The notes below the pieces were generated by a model. That model saw nothing but the letters and a program-made list of their open reading frames with translations, did no database searches and was not told where the DNA came from. Below are positions 42,133 to 50,688 of a DNA stretch of 64,000 nt, in pieces; the stretch's first letter is position 1; each line of letters starts with the position of its first letter. Position numbers and translations under genes: made by a program. Location of the stretch: NCBI GenBank assembly GCA_944323245.1, contig CALURT010000003.1:1-64000 (forward strand), written 5' to 3'. The DNA comes from an uncultured Bacteroidales bacterium. Its GTDB lineage: Bacteria > Bacteroidota > Bacteroidia > Bacteroidales > UBA932.

Positions 42133-43047
42133 ATGGAAAAGTTTGAAAAATTGGTGGCGATAGAGCCGGTCAATCTGCTCCCGTGGGCGGAAAATGAACT
42201 GAACAGGTATGCAGGGGAAATCCGCATGTACGCGGACAGACCGGCAGACGACGATGAAATCATACGGAGGATAGGAGATGCCGATGCCGTGCTTGTAAGC
42301 CATTCCACTCCCGTAACGGCGGCAGTCATGGACGGATGCCCGAATATAAGGTATATTGGCATGTGCTGCTCATTGTATTCTCCTGAAAGTGCCAACGTGG
42401 ACATCAGGGCGGCTGAGGCAAGAGGAATTACCGTAAAGGGAATAAGAGACTACGGAGATGAAGGGGTGGTCGAATATGTCATTCACGAACTTGTCGGCTG
42501 TCTTCACGGTTTCGGGCAGCCTGCATGGAGCGGAAAACCGAGAGAAATCACTGGGTTGAAGGCCGGAATCGTCGGCTTGGGAAAATCTGGAGGAATGATT
42601 GCCGATGCCCTGCATTTTCTCGGGGCCGAAATATCCTATTTCGCACGCAGCGAAAAATCCGAGGCTTCGGCCAAGGGATACGTTTTCATGCCGTTGCATC
42701 GTCTTCTTGCTGAAAATGAGGTGGTTTTCTGCTGTCTCAACAAGAATACCGTCCTGCTTCATGATGAAGAATTCGAGGCTCTTGGCGAGGGGAAAATACT
42801 GTTCAATACGGGACTTTCTCCGGCATGGGACGAAAAATCTTTCATGAAATGGTTGGAAGGGAACAATCTTTGCTTCTGCGATACGGCCGGCGCTCTCGGG
42901 TGCCATGCCGGGAATACGGCGTTGCTTTCCCATCCTCACGTAAGGTGCATGAACGTTTCTTCGGGAATGACCGTGCAGGCAGTGGAACGCCTGAGCCGCA
43001 AAGTTCTCGACAATATAAGATTTTATCTTGAAGATGGAAAAAATTAA
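42133..43047 (+). CDS. D-isomer-specific 2-hydroxyacid dehydrogenase
   Basis: This encodes 304 residues. A split substrate domain (about 1-95 and 280-304) flanks a NAD-binding domain with AGIVGLGKSGGMIADALHFLG (around residues 143-163); the motif reads GLGKSG where most members have GxGxxG. The expected catalytic residues Arg, Glu and His are less obvious here: CCLNKNTVLLHDEEF matches the C-L-P-L-T segment, and the C-terminal H in GCHAGNTALLSHPH may be catalytic. It should reduce or oxidise a 2-keto/2-hydroxy acid. The substrate cannot be assigned. Monocistronic, followed by a hairpin cluster. Confidence 0.8.
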   Translation: MEKFEKLVAIEPVNLLPWAENELNRYAGEIRMYADRPADDDEIIRRIGDADAVLVSHSTPVTAAVMDGCPNIRYIGMCCSLYSPESANVDIRAAEARGITVKGIRDYGDEGVVEYVIHELVGCLHGFGQPAWSGKPREITGLKAGIVGLGKSGGMIADALHFLGAEISYFARSEKSEASAKGYVFMPLHRLLAENEVVFCCLNKNTVLLHDEEFEALGEGKILFNTGLSPAWDEKSFMKWLEGNNLCFCDTAGALGCHAGNTALLSHPHVRCMNVSSGMTVQAVERLSRKVLDNIRFYLEDGKN

Positions 43048-43060
43048 CTACCTTTAAGGA

Positions 43061-43223
43061 ACAGAACAAAGTTCTGTGACGAGCCCCCGGCGAGGGGGCG
43101 AATGGGGGTGGCGCCCCTTGAAAAGTCGGGAGCGGTTTATGAGAATGTCCGGTGGACATTCGAAAGCGAGCAGGGTCGCAATAGCGACTGGGGATTAAGA
43201 AGAAGAGGATTTCGGAGAAATCC
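43061..43223. repeat. Series of short hairpins
   Basis: Five perfect stems follow each other: ACAGAAC/GTTCTGT (43061-43077), GCCCCC/GGGGGC (43083-43099), GAATGTCC/GGACATTC (43143-43161), GTCGC/GCGAC (43175-43188) and GGATTTC/GAAATCC (43207-43223). The stems differ from each other, so this is not a CRISPR. It could be a structured RNA or a pile-up of extragenic palindromes. Confidence 0.5.
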
Positions 43224-43229
43224 TTAATG

Positions 43230-43290
43230 TTAATGACGGTTCGACGAATTACTTAGTCCCGAGCAACAGAATTCGTCGAACTGACATTAA
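43230..43290. repeat. TTCGACGAATT repeats, copies 2 and 3 (inverted)
   Basis: Two 21-bp arms (43230-43250 and 43270-43290) are inverted around a 19-nt spacer with few mismatches. Each is two bases from the unit at 32365-32385. The right arm ends two bases before the glycosyltransferase start codon. Confidence 0.5.
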
Positions 43291-43292
43291 GT

Positions 43293-44033
43293 ATGAATAA
43301 CAGGACGGCTGATTACGAATTTACGATAGTGGTACCTCTGTACAACGAGGTCGAAAACATTGGAGAACTCGAACGCAGGCTCGGCGCATTCGCATCGTCA
43401 TGCAGTCTGAGGACCTGCGTACTTTTCGTAAACGACGGGTCTACCGACGGAAGCCTTGAAAAGCTCGTTGACGTCTGCCGGTGCAATCAGCATTTTTCAT
43501 ATATTTCATTCGACAGGAACTACGGTCTCACCGTAGCATTGAAAGCTGGTATAGACAATACCTTTTCGAAATATGTCGGCTATATCGATGCCGACCTACA
43601 GACCGACCCCGAGGATTTCGAACTCCTGTTGCGCCATATAGGCGAATATTCCATGGTCACGGGAGTCAGAGCGGACAGGCAGGACAGCTTTTTCAAGAAA
43701 ATGCAGTCCAAGATAGCCAACTCTTTCAGAAGAATGATGACCGGAGACGGAGCCAAGGACACCGGTTGCCCTCTCAAGGTCCTGCATACGGATGTCGCAC
43801 GCAAACTTCCATTGTTCAACGGAATGCACAGATTCCTTCCCGCCCTTGTCCTTCTGCAGAAAGGGGCCCGCTACATGGAAGTCCCCGTACATCATCATCC
43901 GAGGACGGCCGGACGCTCCAAATTCGGCTTGGGCAACAGGTTCTGGGGACCTCTTGCAGACTGCTTTGCCTACCGCTGGATGCGCAGGCGGTATATCGAA
44001 TATTCAATAGCAAAATCCGATACGGATGAATGA
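43293..44033 (+). CDS. GT2 glycosyltransferase (DPM1/ArnC-like)
   Basis: This encodes 246 residues. The GT-A fold shows VPLYNEVENI, NDGSTDGS and the metal-binding DADLQTDPEDF. The length equals that of the catalytic domain alone, so the C-terminal membrane segments of ArnC are absent and it resembles soluble DPM1. It probably loads a sugar onto undecaprenyl phosphate from a nucleotide sugar. The stop overlaps the next start by 8 bp (ATGAATGA), and the following genes are an LAB_N membrane protein and an ArnT-like transferase, so the product is a lipid-linked sugar for envelope glycosylation. Confidence 0.88.
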   Translation: MNNRTADYEFTIVVPLYNEVENIGELERRLGAFASSCSLRTCVLFVNDGSTDGSLEKLVDVCRCNQHFSYISFDRNYGLTVALKAGIDNTFSKYVGYIDADLQTDPEDFELLLRHIGEYSMVTGVRADRQDSFFKKMQSKIANSFRRMMTGDGAKDTGCPLKVLHTDVARKLPLFNGMHRFLPALVLLQKGARYMEVPVHHHPRTAGRSKFGLGNRFWGPLADCFAYRWMRRRYIEYSIAKSDTDE

Positions 44034-44676
44034 GCCGTTCCTGATATATGCCATAGGCTTTCTCGCCCAGATTTTCTTCTCGGCAAGGACCCTGTTCCAA
44101 TGGATAAAGTCCGAGAAGGTGAAGGCCGTGGTGTCACCGTCCTCGTACTGGATTCTGAGCATATCCGGTTCATATCTGCTCTGCCTTTACGGATGGTTCA
44201 GGGAGGATTTCTCGATAATTCTCGGACAATTCCTTTCATATTATATCTATCTCTACAATCTCTATCTGAAAGGATTGTGGAAAAAATTCGGCTTCCTGCT
44301 GAAAACGCTGCTCGTGGCGACTCCCGTCGTGGCTGCGGTTTTCGCCCTGAAGGACTTTTCCGCATTCACGGAATCGTTCTTCCGTAATGAAGACGTACCT
44401 GTCGGCCTGCTTGTTTTCGGCTCGGCAGGCCAGATAATGTTTACATTGAGGTTCGTCTATCAATGGGCCAGCTCCATGAAGAGACATGAATCCGTCCTGC
44501 CGGCCGGGTTCTGGATCATCAGCCTCGTCGGTTCCGCCCTTATAATTTCATACGGTATATTCAGAGCGGATCCGGTACTGATCCTCGGTCAGTCTTTCGG
44601 TTTTGTCGCTTATCTCAGGAATCTGGTCCTGTATTTCAGGAGCCGGTCCCGGTCAAAAGAAAACGAACTATGTTGA
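44026..44676 (+). CDS. LAB_N-domain membrane protein
   Basis: This encodes 216 residues with about six hydrophobic segments. Two LAB_N (lipid A biosynthesis N-terminal) units are visible: FLAQIFFSARTLFQWIKSEK with SYWILSISGSYLLCLYG, and IMFTLRFVYQWASSMKR with GFWIISLVGSALIISYGIF, each ending in a GQ-x-x-x-Y block. This small-multidrug-transporter-like fold is often next to DPM1-type transferases and may flip the lipid-linked sugar. The gene overlaps its upstream partner by 8 bp and its downstream partner by 7 bp, so the three are translationally coupled. Confidence 0.85.
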   Translation: MNEPFLIYAIGFLAQIFFSARTLFQWIKSEKVKAVVSPSSYWILSISGSYLLCLYGWFREDFSIILGQFLSYYIYLYNLYLKGLWKKFGFLLKTLLVATPVVAAVFALKDFSAFTESFFRNEDVPVGLLVFGSAGQIMFTLRFVYQWASSMKRHESVLPAGFWIISLVGSALIISYGIFRADPVLILGQSFGFVAYLRNLVLYFRSRSRSKENELC

Positions 44677-46319
44677 AGTCAATATTCAAATCGCATCCGA
44701 TTTTCTGCGCATTCGTCCTGATGACAATGGCCCTCATCCCCGTAATGCTCATGAGGGACGTGTCTCCGTCCAACGAATTGAGGTATCTCAGCATAGCCGA
44801 CGAGGCGTTGGAAGACGGTTCCGTCTTCACTTTTTCCAACCACGGCGAAGCCTATGCCGACAAACCGCCTCTTTATTTCTGGCTCATAATGCTTTGCCGG
44901 CTTATTTTCGGACAGCACTGCACCTTTGTCCTCACGCTGTTTTCATTCATACCGGCCCTCGTCATAATTGCCGTTATGGACAAGTGGCTCAGGACAGCAG
45001 CGTCACTGACTTCCCTCAAGTTCACTCCGGAGGAACGTTTCGCAGCCGCACTGATGACAGGGACATCCGCAATGTATTTGGGAATGTCCGTCATCCTGAG
45101 GATGGACATGCTGATGTGCATGTTCATCGTCCTGTCCCTGTACACGTTCTACAAGATGTACAAGGGCATAGGCAACTACAGGGCCAATGCCATACTTTTC
45201 CCGGTTTTCATTTTCCTTGCCCTGTTTACCAAAGGCCCGGTAGGTCTGCTCATGCCTTTGGTGTCGGTGTTCTGCTTCCTCCTGTTCATGGGCAGGCTGC
45301 GTGAGGCCGGCAGATATTTGGGCTGGAGGACATGGCTCATCCTCATGGTATTGGCGGCCGGCTGGCTTCTCGGCGTATGGTTGGAAGGAGGCAGGGATTA
45401 TATCGAAAACCTGCTGTTCCACCAGACTTTCGATAGGGCCGTGGACGCACAATATCATAAAGAGCCGTTCTGGTTCTATCTTCCGGCCCTGCTGTACACG
45501 ATGGCCCCGTTTTCGCTCGCTCTCCTTCTGTATTTCGTCAAATCGTTCATTCCGAAAGGTTTCGTGACGGATTTCGAAAAGCTGTTGAGGACGGCGATTC
45601 TGTTTACGGTTATCATGCTTTCATGCTTCAGTTCGAAACTGTCAATATATCTCGCTCCGCTTTTCCCTTTGGCCGTCTATCTTTTCGTACTTGTGGGCAA
45701 ACGGGAACGTTGGAGTGCAGGCTTGGCTGCAAGTCTGTGGATACCGGCGGTTCTACTCCTGACAGCAGGCATAGCGGCGTTTTTCGTGCCATCCATGGTG
45801 GGAAAGTACGGTTGGTTTGAGCCTTTGACAGTTTATCCGTTTGTAAAGTCTCCTCTCGTATATCTCACGGCGGCAGTTTTCGTGATTTTCTCCATCCCGA
45901 CAATCCTCTGCCTTATCCGGAAATCATGGACAGGGGCAGTGTGCTGGATGTCCTCCTCGATGTTGGCCGCCATATTCATCGCTTCATTCCTGCTTCCGCA
46001 GATAAACGATTTTACAGGTTACGAAAACCTGTGCGACAAGGCCCGTGAAATCAAGGAAGCCGAAAATGTTTCCGGATATTCGACCCTTATGATCCACCGC
46101 CCGGAAAATATGGACGTGTATCTCGGCGAAGAGGTGACATCATACGATGACAAGGTCTACGGATTCATGTTCTCCGGTGCCGATGATACTGTCCTGCTCA
46201 TGAACCTGTCCGTACTTGAAGATTATACCTTCGTGGCTGACAGGCTTGCAGGCTGTGAAAGGGCAAGAGTCGGAAATGTCGGTATCTTTGTCCTGAAAGA
46301 TGACGGAGAGAGCGACTAA
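44670..46319 (+). CDS. ArnT-like family 39 glycosyltransferase
   Basis: This encodes 549 residues. A GT-C membrane protein: the first periplasmic loop has RDVSPSNELRYLSIADE, with the acidic residues used for catalysis in PMT/ArnT enzymes, and HGEAYADKPPLYFW follows. About twelve membrane segments run to residue 450, then a soluble tail. ArnT moves aminoarabinose from undecaprenyl phosphate to lipid A; here the sugar is unknown. With the two upstream genes it forms a complete charge-flip-transfer unit, probably modifying lipid A or another envelope glycan. The stop codon is embedded in repeat copy 2 (46318). Confidence 0.88.
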   Translation: MLKSIFKSHPIFCAFVLMTMALIPVMLMRDVSPSNELRYLSIADEALEDGSVFTFSNHGEAYADKPPLYFWLIMLCRLIFGQHCTFVLTLFSFIPALVIIAVMDKWLRTAASLTSLKFTPEERFAAALMTGTSAMYLGMSVILRMDMLMCMFIVLSLYTFYKMYKGIGNYRANAILFPVFIFLALFTKGPVGLLMPLVSVFCFLLFMGRLREAGRYLGWRTWLILMVLAAGWLLGVWLEGGRDYIENLLFHQTFDRAVDAQYHKEPFWFYLPALLYTMAPFSLALLLYFVKSFIPKGFVTDFEKLLRTAILFTVIMLSCFSSKLSIYLAPLFPLAVYLFVLVGKRERWSAGLAASLWIPAVLLLTAGIAAFFVPSMVGKYGWFEPLTVYPFVKSPLVYLTAAVFVIFSIPTILCLIRKSWTGAVCWMSSSMLAAIFIASFLLPQINDFTGYENLCDKAREIKEAENVSGYSTLMIHRPENMDVYLGEEVTSYDDKVYGFMFSGADDTVLLMNLSVLEDYTFVADRLAGCERARVGNVGIFVLKDDGESD

Positions 46320-46366
46320 AAAGGAGTAATTTCAAGACTAACGCGGATGCGGAAATTACCCTTTTT
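46318..46366. repeat. Dispersed palindromic repeat, copy 2 (inverse orientation); also a terminator
   Basis: In reverse complement it begins AAAAAGGGTAATTTC and ends CTTGAAATTACTCCTTTT, as copy 1 at 18347-18400 does, with a different 15-nt loop. It folds into a strong stem with TTTTT on the plus side, so it can terminate the glycosylation operon. Confidence 0.65.
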
Positions 46367-46424
46367 AGTTATACTCTCAAAAGATGCGTGCATCAGGATG
46401 GGATTGCCGGACTGACGGCGAGCA

Positions 46425-46769
46425 TCAGATACCGCATTGCAGCGGCGAAGGTTCCTCGAAGGCTATCTTGTTTGCTATCACCTCGTATGACGTCCTTTCC
46501 TGCCCGTCGGCTCCGGTATATTTGGATGACCGCATCCTGCCGCATACATACAGGGGCGTGCCTTTCCCGATTTTTGAAAAATCAGGCATGTTACGGCCGC
46601 TCCACGCCACGACATTGTGCCACGTGGTCTCTATGACGGCGTCCCCTTCACGTCCCTTGTACACGAAATTGGTGGCAAGCGAGAATCTCGCCACCTTGTT
46701 CTCCCCTACATCGGTAATGCGGATATTCCCCACATTCCCTTTCAACTCGATTTTATTCAACTGTTCCAT
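46425..46769 (-). CDS. ssb: Single-stranded DNA-binding protein
   Basis: This encodes 114 residues (116 if the ATG two codons earlier is used). One OB fold: LNKIELKGNVGNIRIT, ARFSLATNFVYKG, TTWHNVVAWSGRN and KGTPLYVCGRMRSSKYTG. It is short, lacking the acidic C-terminal tail (D-D-D-I-P-F) through which the main SSB recruits partners, so it is probably the small secondary SSB of Bacteroidales and not the replicative one. It is monocistronic. The name ssb refers to the family. Confidence 0.85.
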   Translation of the reverse strand: MEQLNKIELKGNVGNIRITDVGENKVARFSLATNFVYKGREGDAVIETTWHNVVAWSGRNMPDFSKIGKGTPLYVCGRMRSSKYTGADGQERTSYEVIANKIAFEEPSPLQCGI

Positions 46770-47033
46770 AATCATTAAATATTAATCCATCTGTCCCCGC
46801 ATTCCGTGCGCACATTGCAGGACAGTGCAAAGTAAGGAAAACAAATCGACGAAATGAACAGGCAATGCGCCGGAAGGACCTGATTTATCTTTTTTTGCAT
46901 GAAATTTCTTTTTTTGAATATTCTGAAAAACCGAGAAAAAGGAAAAAGTCTTCGGAAAAAGAAAAACCTGCGGGCGGACTGTTTGATTTTAAGGAAATTC
47001 ACTTCAAATTTGACATGGAAAAATTATTACGAC

Positions 47034-47426
47034 ATGTACCACGATGACGAAGAACACCATGCCAGATGTCTGGAATGCGGAGATGAAATCGGTTACGGGC
47101 GGACTGACAGGAAATTCTGCAGCCTGTCCTGCAAGAACAGATACAACAACAGGAAGAACCAGGACAGCCGCAGGACCAAACTGAAAGTCCTGAATGCGTT
47201 GAACAGGAATCACGAGATATTGGACGGTCTGCTGAAAATGGGGATGACGGAAATGAATATATCGGATCTGAAGCATCTCGGCTTCGATACCGACTATATG
47301 ACTTCATGCTACAGGACAAGAGGGCATACGGAATTCTGCTGTTTCGACATACGCTATCATGTCACGCCTACGAGGATTACATCCATATTCAGGATGAAGC
47401 GCAACCTGTCCGCCAAGGATGAATGA
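47034..47426 (+). CDS. Small zinc-ribbon-like protein
   Basis: This encodes 130 residues from ATG 47034; the open frame extends upstream with a lysine-rich, low-complexity segment that looks non-coding. The N-terminal CLECGDEIGYGRTDRKFCS with a second C in SLSC gives four cysteines (C-x2-C ... C-x3-C), a treble-clef or MYM-like zinc site followed by NRYNNRKN. The C-terminal half has a predicted helical DNA-binding-like block (LNALNRNHEILDGLLKMG) and CCFDIRYHV. Similar small proteins are common and uncharacterised in Bacteroidetes. The 5' leader (46776-47033) holds nothing else I recognise. Confidence 0.6.
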   Translation: MYHDDEEHHARCLECGDEIGYGRTDRKFCSLSCKNRYNNRKNQDSRRTKLKVLNALNRNHEILDGLLKMGMTEMNISDLKHLGFDTDYMTSCYRTRGHTEFCCFDIRYHVTPTRITSIFRMKRNLSAKDE

Positions 47427-47437
47427 AAAGTTTTTCT

Positions 47438-47445
47438 TAAATTTG
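47438..47445 (+). promoter_or_regulatory. -7 box for the M3 peptidase
   Basis: TAAATTTG matches TAnnTTTG exactly and lies 38 bp before the start codon. No clear -33 TTTG is seen. Confidence 0.45.
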
Positions 47446-47482
47446 CACGATGTTTACCCTTATTATTAACTGAACGGACATT

Positions 47483-49570
47483 ATGGGAAAATTTTTGCAG
47501 GCAGTCCTTGCACTGTCGGTTATCGTATCTTGCAATATGGAAAATCCACTTTTGACCGAGTCTCCCAATCCTTACGGAGCGCCTCAATTCGACAAAATCA
47601 AAAACAGCCATTATCTTCCCGCATTCAAGGCGGGTATAGAGGAAGCCAAGGCTGAAATCGACGCAATCACGTCAAATCCGGACGCTCCGGATTTCGCAAA
47701 CACCATCGAGGCTCTCGAGTATTCAGGACGGACATTGGACAGGGTGTCTGCAATCTTTTTCAATCTGATGGAAGCGGATACCGACGATGAAATGCAGAAG
47801 ATAGCCGAGGAGGTGTCCCCGATGCTGACGGAATATTCGATGTACGTTTCGCTCAACAAGCCTCTTTTCGAAAGGGTCAAGGCCGTTTATGAAATGAGGG
47901 ATTCTTTGGCTCTCGACAAGGACCAGGCAATGCTTCTCGAGGACACGTACAAGTCGTTTGCACGCAACGGGGCTGCATTGTCCGACACTGACAAGGAAAA
48001 ATACAGCAAGTATGCGGAGGAACTGTCTCTTGCCACATTGCAGTTCGGCAGGAACGTTCTGGATGCCACAAATGCTTTCTCCTTGCATATTACTGACAGC
48101 GGGGATCTTGCCGGCCTGCCGGACTATGTTAGGGATATGGGGGCTGCGGCTGCGAAAGAAAAGGGTCTCGAAGGCTGGGTTTTCACGCTGGATTATCCGA
48201 GCTACGGGCCTTTCATGAAATTCAGCGAAAAACGTGAATTGAGAAAGCAGGTCTACATGGCCTACAATACGAGATGCGTCGGCGGCGAATTCGACAATAC
48301 GGAAACGGTGAAGAAAATCGTAGGGTTGCGTATCGCCATGTCAGAACTTCTCGGGTATGACACATTTGCCGATTACGCCCTTGAGGAAAGGATGGCCAAA
48401 ACGCCGGGGACTGTCAACGGGTTCCTTGACGAACTTCTTGTCCCAACCTTGCCGTATGCGAGGGCGGAAGTGAAGGAAGTCTATGAATTTGCCAAGAAAA
48501 ACGGCTTTGAAGACAGCGAATTGCAGCCGTGGGACTTTTCCTATTGGTCGGAAAGATACCGTGAGGCGGAGTATTCGTTGAATGAGGAACAGCTCAAACC
48601 GTATTTCCGTCTTGAGAACTGCATTTATGCCGTCTTCGACCTTGCCAACAGGCTGTACGGCCTTACATTCGAGGAAATTTCCGATGTGCCTGTATATCAC
48701 AAGGATGTGAAGGTCTTTGACGTCAAGGATTCGACAGGCCGGCACATGGCTCTCTTCTATGCCGATTTCTTCCCGAGAGAGAGCAAAAGGGGAGGTGCAT
48801 GGATGACGGAGTTCCGCGGACAGGGTTTTTATGGCGGCAAGGAGGAACGTCCGCTTATCAGTATAGTCACCAACTTCACCAAGCCTACGGAGAATACGCC
48901 TTCATTGATTACCCATGACGAGTTTACAACGCTTCTGCATGAATTCGGACATGCACTGCACGGCATTCTTGCCGAGGGCCGTTATCCGTCCATTACCGGT
49001 ACGTCAGTAGCCAGTGATTTCGTGGAGCTTCCGTCGCAGATAATGGAGAACTGGGCATACGAACCGGAGTATCTCGATACTTTCGCCAAGAACTACAGAA
49101 CAGGGGAAGTGATTCCGGATTCATTGGTCACCAAGATAATAGCTGCCAAGAATTTCCTTGCGGGCTATTATCAGGTGCGTCAGCTTCATTTCGGCATAGT
49201 GGACATGGCCTGGCACACGCTGAAAGAGGTTCCTGAAGAAAGTGCGGCCGATTTCGAAGGCAAGGTCATAGCGACCTGCCCGGTGATGCCGCCTGTGCAG
49301 GGAGCCGCATTTTCTCCGTCGTTCTCCCACATATTCTCGGGAGGATATGCAGCCGGATACTATTCCTACAAATGGTCGGAAGTGCTTGAAGCCGATGCTT
49401 TCTCCCTTTTCAAGGAGAAAGGTATTTTCAACACGGAAGTTTCCGGGTCATTCAGAAAGGAAATACTTTCCAAGGGAGGGTCGGAAGATCCTGCGGTAAT
49501 TTACAGGAATTTCAGAGGCCATGATCCTGAGCCGGAAGCCCTGATGCGCAAGCTCGGCCTGACGGACTGA
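47483..49570 (+). CDS. M3-family metallopeptidase (peptidyl-dipeptidase Dcp-like), predicted lipoprotein
   Basis: This encodes 695 residues. The zinc motif HEFGHALHG carries His486, Glu487 and His490; a conserved downstream Glu lies near DFVELPSQIMENW. The helical N-terminal half and overall length match Dcp/oligopeptidase A. Unlike cytoplasmic Dcp, it has a short signal with a lipobox (VIVSC, Cys14), so it probably works in the periplasm or at the outer membrane, trimming dipeptides from peptides brought in by envelope transporters. It has its own -7 box and ends 21 bp before the convergent LptG-like gene. Confidence 0.92.
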   Translation: MGKFLQAVLALSVIVSCNMENPLLTESPNPYGAPQFDKIKNSHYLPAFKAGIEEAKAEIDAITSNPDAPDFANTIEALEYSGRTLDRVSAIFFNLMEADTDDEMQKIAEEVSPMLTEYSMYVSLNKPLFERVKAVYEMRDSLALDKDQAMLLEDTYKSFARNGAALSDTDKEKYSKYAEELSLATLQFGRNVLDATNAFSLHITDSGDLAGLPDYVRDMGAAAAKEKGLEGWVFTLDYPSYGPFMKFSEKRELRKQVYMAYNTRCVGGEFDNTETVKKIVGLRIAMSELLGYDTFADYALEERMAKTPGTVNGFLDELLVPTLPYARAEVKEVYEFAKKNGFEDSELQPWDFSYWSERYREAEYSLNEEQLKPYFRLENCIYAVFDLANRLYGLTFEEISDVPVYHKDVKVFDVKDSTGRHMALFYADFFPRESKRGGAWMTEFRGQGFYGGKEERPLISIVTNFTKPTENTPSLITHDEFTTLLHEFGHALHGILAEGRYPSITGTSVASDFVELPSQIMENWAYEPEYLDTFAKNYRTGEVIPDSLVTKIIAAKNFLAGYYQVRQLHFGIVDMAWHTLKEVPEESAADFEGKVIATCPVMPPVQGAAFSPSFSHIFSGGYAAGYYSYKWSEVLEADAFSLFKEKGIFNTEVSGSFRKEILSKGGSEDPAVIYRNFRGHDPEPEALMRKLGLTD

Positions 49571-49590
49571 GGCATCGAAAGCATTGCCTG

Positions 49591-50688
49591 TTATTTCGGG
49601 GCTATCTTGTAGAGGACCGCGGCGATGACCGTATAGATGAAGTTCGGCGTCCACAGGGCGAGTGTCGGCGACATCAGACCCGTATAGACGAACATTTCGC
49701 TGAACCGCTGGAAGAGGATGTATGAGAAGCTGAGGGCGATTCCTATCCCGAGGTTCCATCCTATGCCTCCCCGACGTTTTTTCGACGAGAGGGCGACTCC
49801 CATAATCGTAAGGATGAATGCGGAGAATGACATCGAGAAACGCTTGTTCTTTTCTATGAGAGCGTCCTTCACGTTGGTGTCACCCCTCATTTTCTGAGTG
49901 GCGATAAGGTCGTTCAATTCTCCGTAAGAGAGGGATTCCAATGTCTTTTTCTTGAAATAGAAATCGTTGACGCTCAGGTTTATGACAGTGTCAAGCCGGG
50001 CCCCGCTGCGGACCTTGTCTTCAAGGGCCCCGGTGTAATCCCTTATGAAATATTTCTTGAGGGTCCATCCGTTGAACGTAGTGTCCCATACGGCGGTTTC
50101 GGCAGACAGCTTGGACACGAGCTGGTTGTCTTCGATTTTTTCCAAAGTGAACCGGTAGGCGGTATTGTTCCACGAACTGAAGGATTCCACGTAGACGAAT
50201 TCCCCCGGGGCTATCTGATAGTGCACGTTACGGGTATTACCATAACTTTTCCCGGGATCGACGTACTTGTTTTCGAACTCCACCTTCACCTTGTTGGAGT
50301 TCGGGATTATGAACAGGTTCAGTCCGAGGGAGAAAAGGGCGATGACGGTAGCCGAGAATATGTACGGCACCATCATCCTGTGGAAACTGATTCCGCACGA
50401 GAGAATGGCTATGATTTCCGAATTGGCAGCCATCTTGGACGTGAAGAATATGACGGTGATGAATACGAACAGCGGACTGAACATATTCATGAAATAGGGT
50501 ATGAAGTTGAGGTAGTAGTCGAAAATGATGGCTTTGAGCGGCGCCTCGTATTTCACGAAATTGTCTATTTTCTCGCTTATGTCGAAAATGACGACAATGA
50601 CGATGATAAGGAGCAACGCCACGAAGAAGGTCGTAATGAACTTCCTGATAATGTACAGGTCTATGAGCTTCGGTTTGAGGTCTATCAT
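49591..50688 (-). CDS. LptG/YjgQ-family LPS export permease
   Basis: This encodes 365 residues from the ATG at 50688, which overlaps the tgt stop as ATGA, so translation is coupled. Three N-terminal and three C-terminal membrane helices flank a periplasmic beta-jellyroll (about 130-280), the architecture of LptF/LptG. The N-terminal LIDLYIIRKFITTFFVALLL is typical. LptF and LptG form the membrane part of the LptBFG ABC transporter that extracts LPS from the inner membrane. The second LptF/G-like protein of this window is fused to Fmt at 60523. Which is F and which is G is uncertain. Confidence 0.88.
   Translation of the reverse strand: MIDLKPKLIDLYIIRKFITTFFVALLLIIVIVVIFDISEKIDNFVKYEAPLKAIIFDYYLNFIPYFMNMFSPLFVFITVIFFTSKMAANSEIIAILSCGISFHRMMVPYIFSATVIALFSLGLNLFIIPNSNKVKVEFENKYVDPGKSYGNTRNVHYQIAPGEFVYVESFSSWNNTAYRFTLEKIEDNQLVSKLSAETAVWDTTFNGWTLKKYFIRDYTGALEDKVRSGARLDTVINLSVNDFYFKKKTLESLSYGELNDLIATQKMRGDTNVKDALIEKNKRFSMSFSAFILTIMGVALSSKKRRGGIGWNLGIGIALSFSYILFQRFSEMFVYTGLMSPTLALWTPNFIYTVIAAVLYKIAPK

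Noticed and set aside
43230-43290. Second invertible promoter bounded by the TTCGACGAATT repeats
   Set aside because: The spacer is only 19 bp, too short to hold a promoter or to form a recombination loop.
43061-43290. CRISPR array or integron-type attC sites
   Set aside because: The stems differ from each other, there are no regular spacers, and no cas or integrase gene is near.
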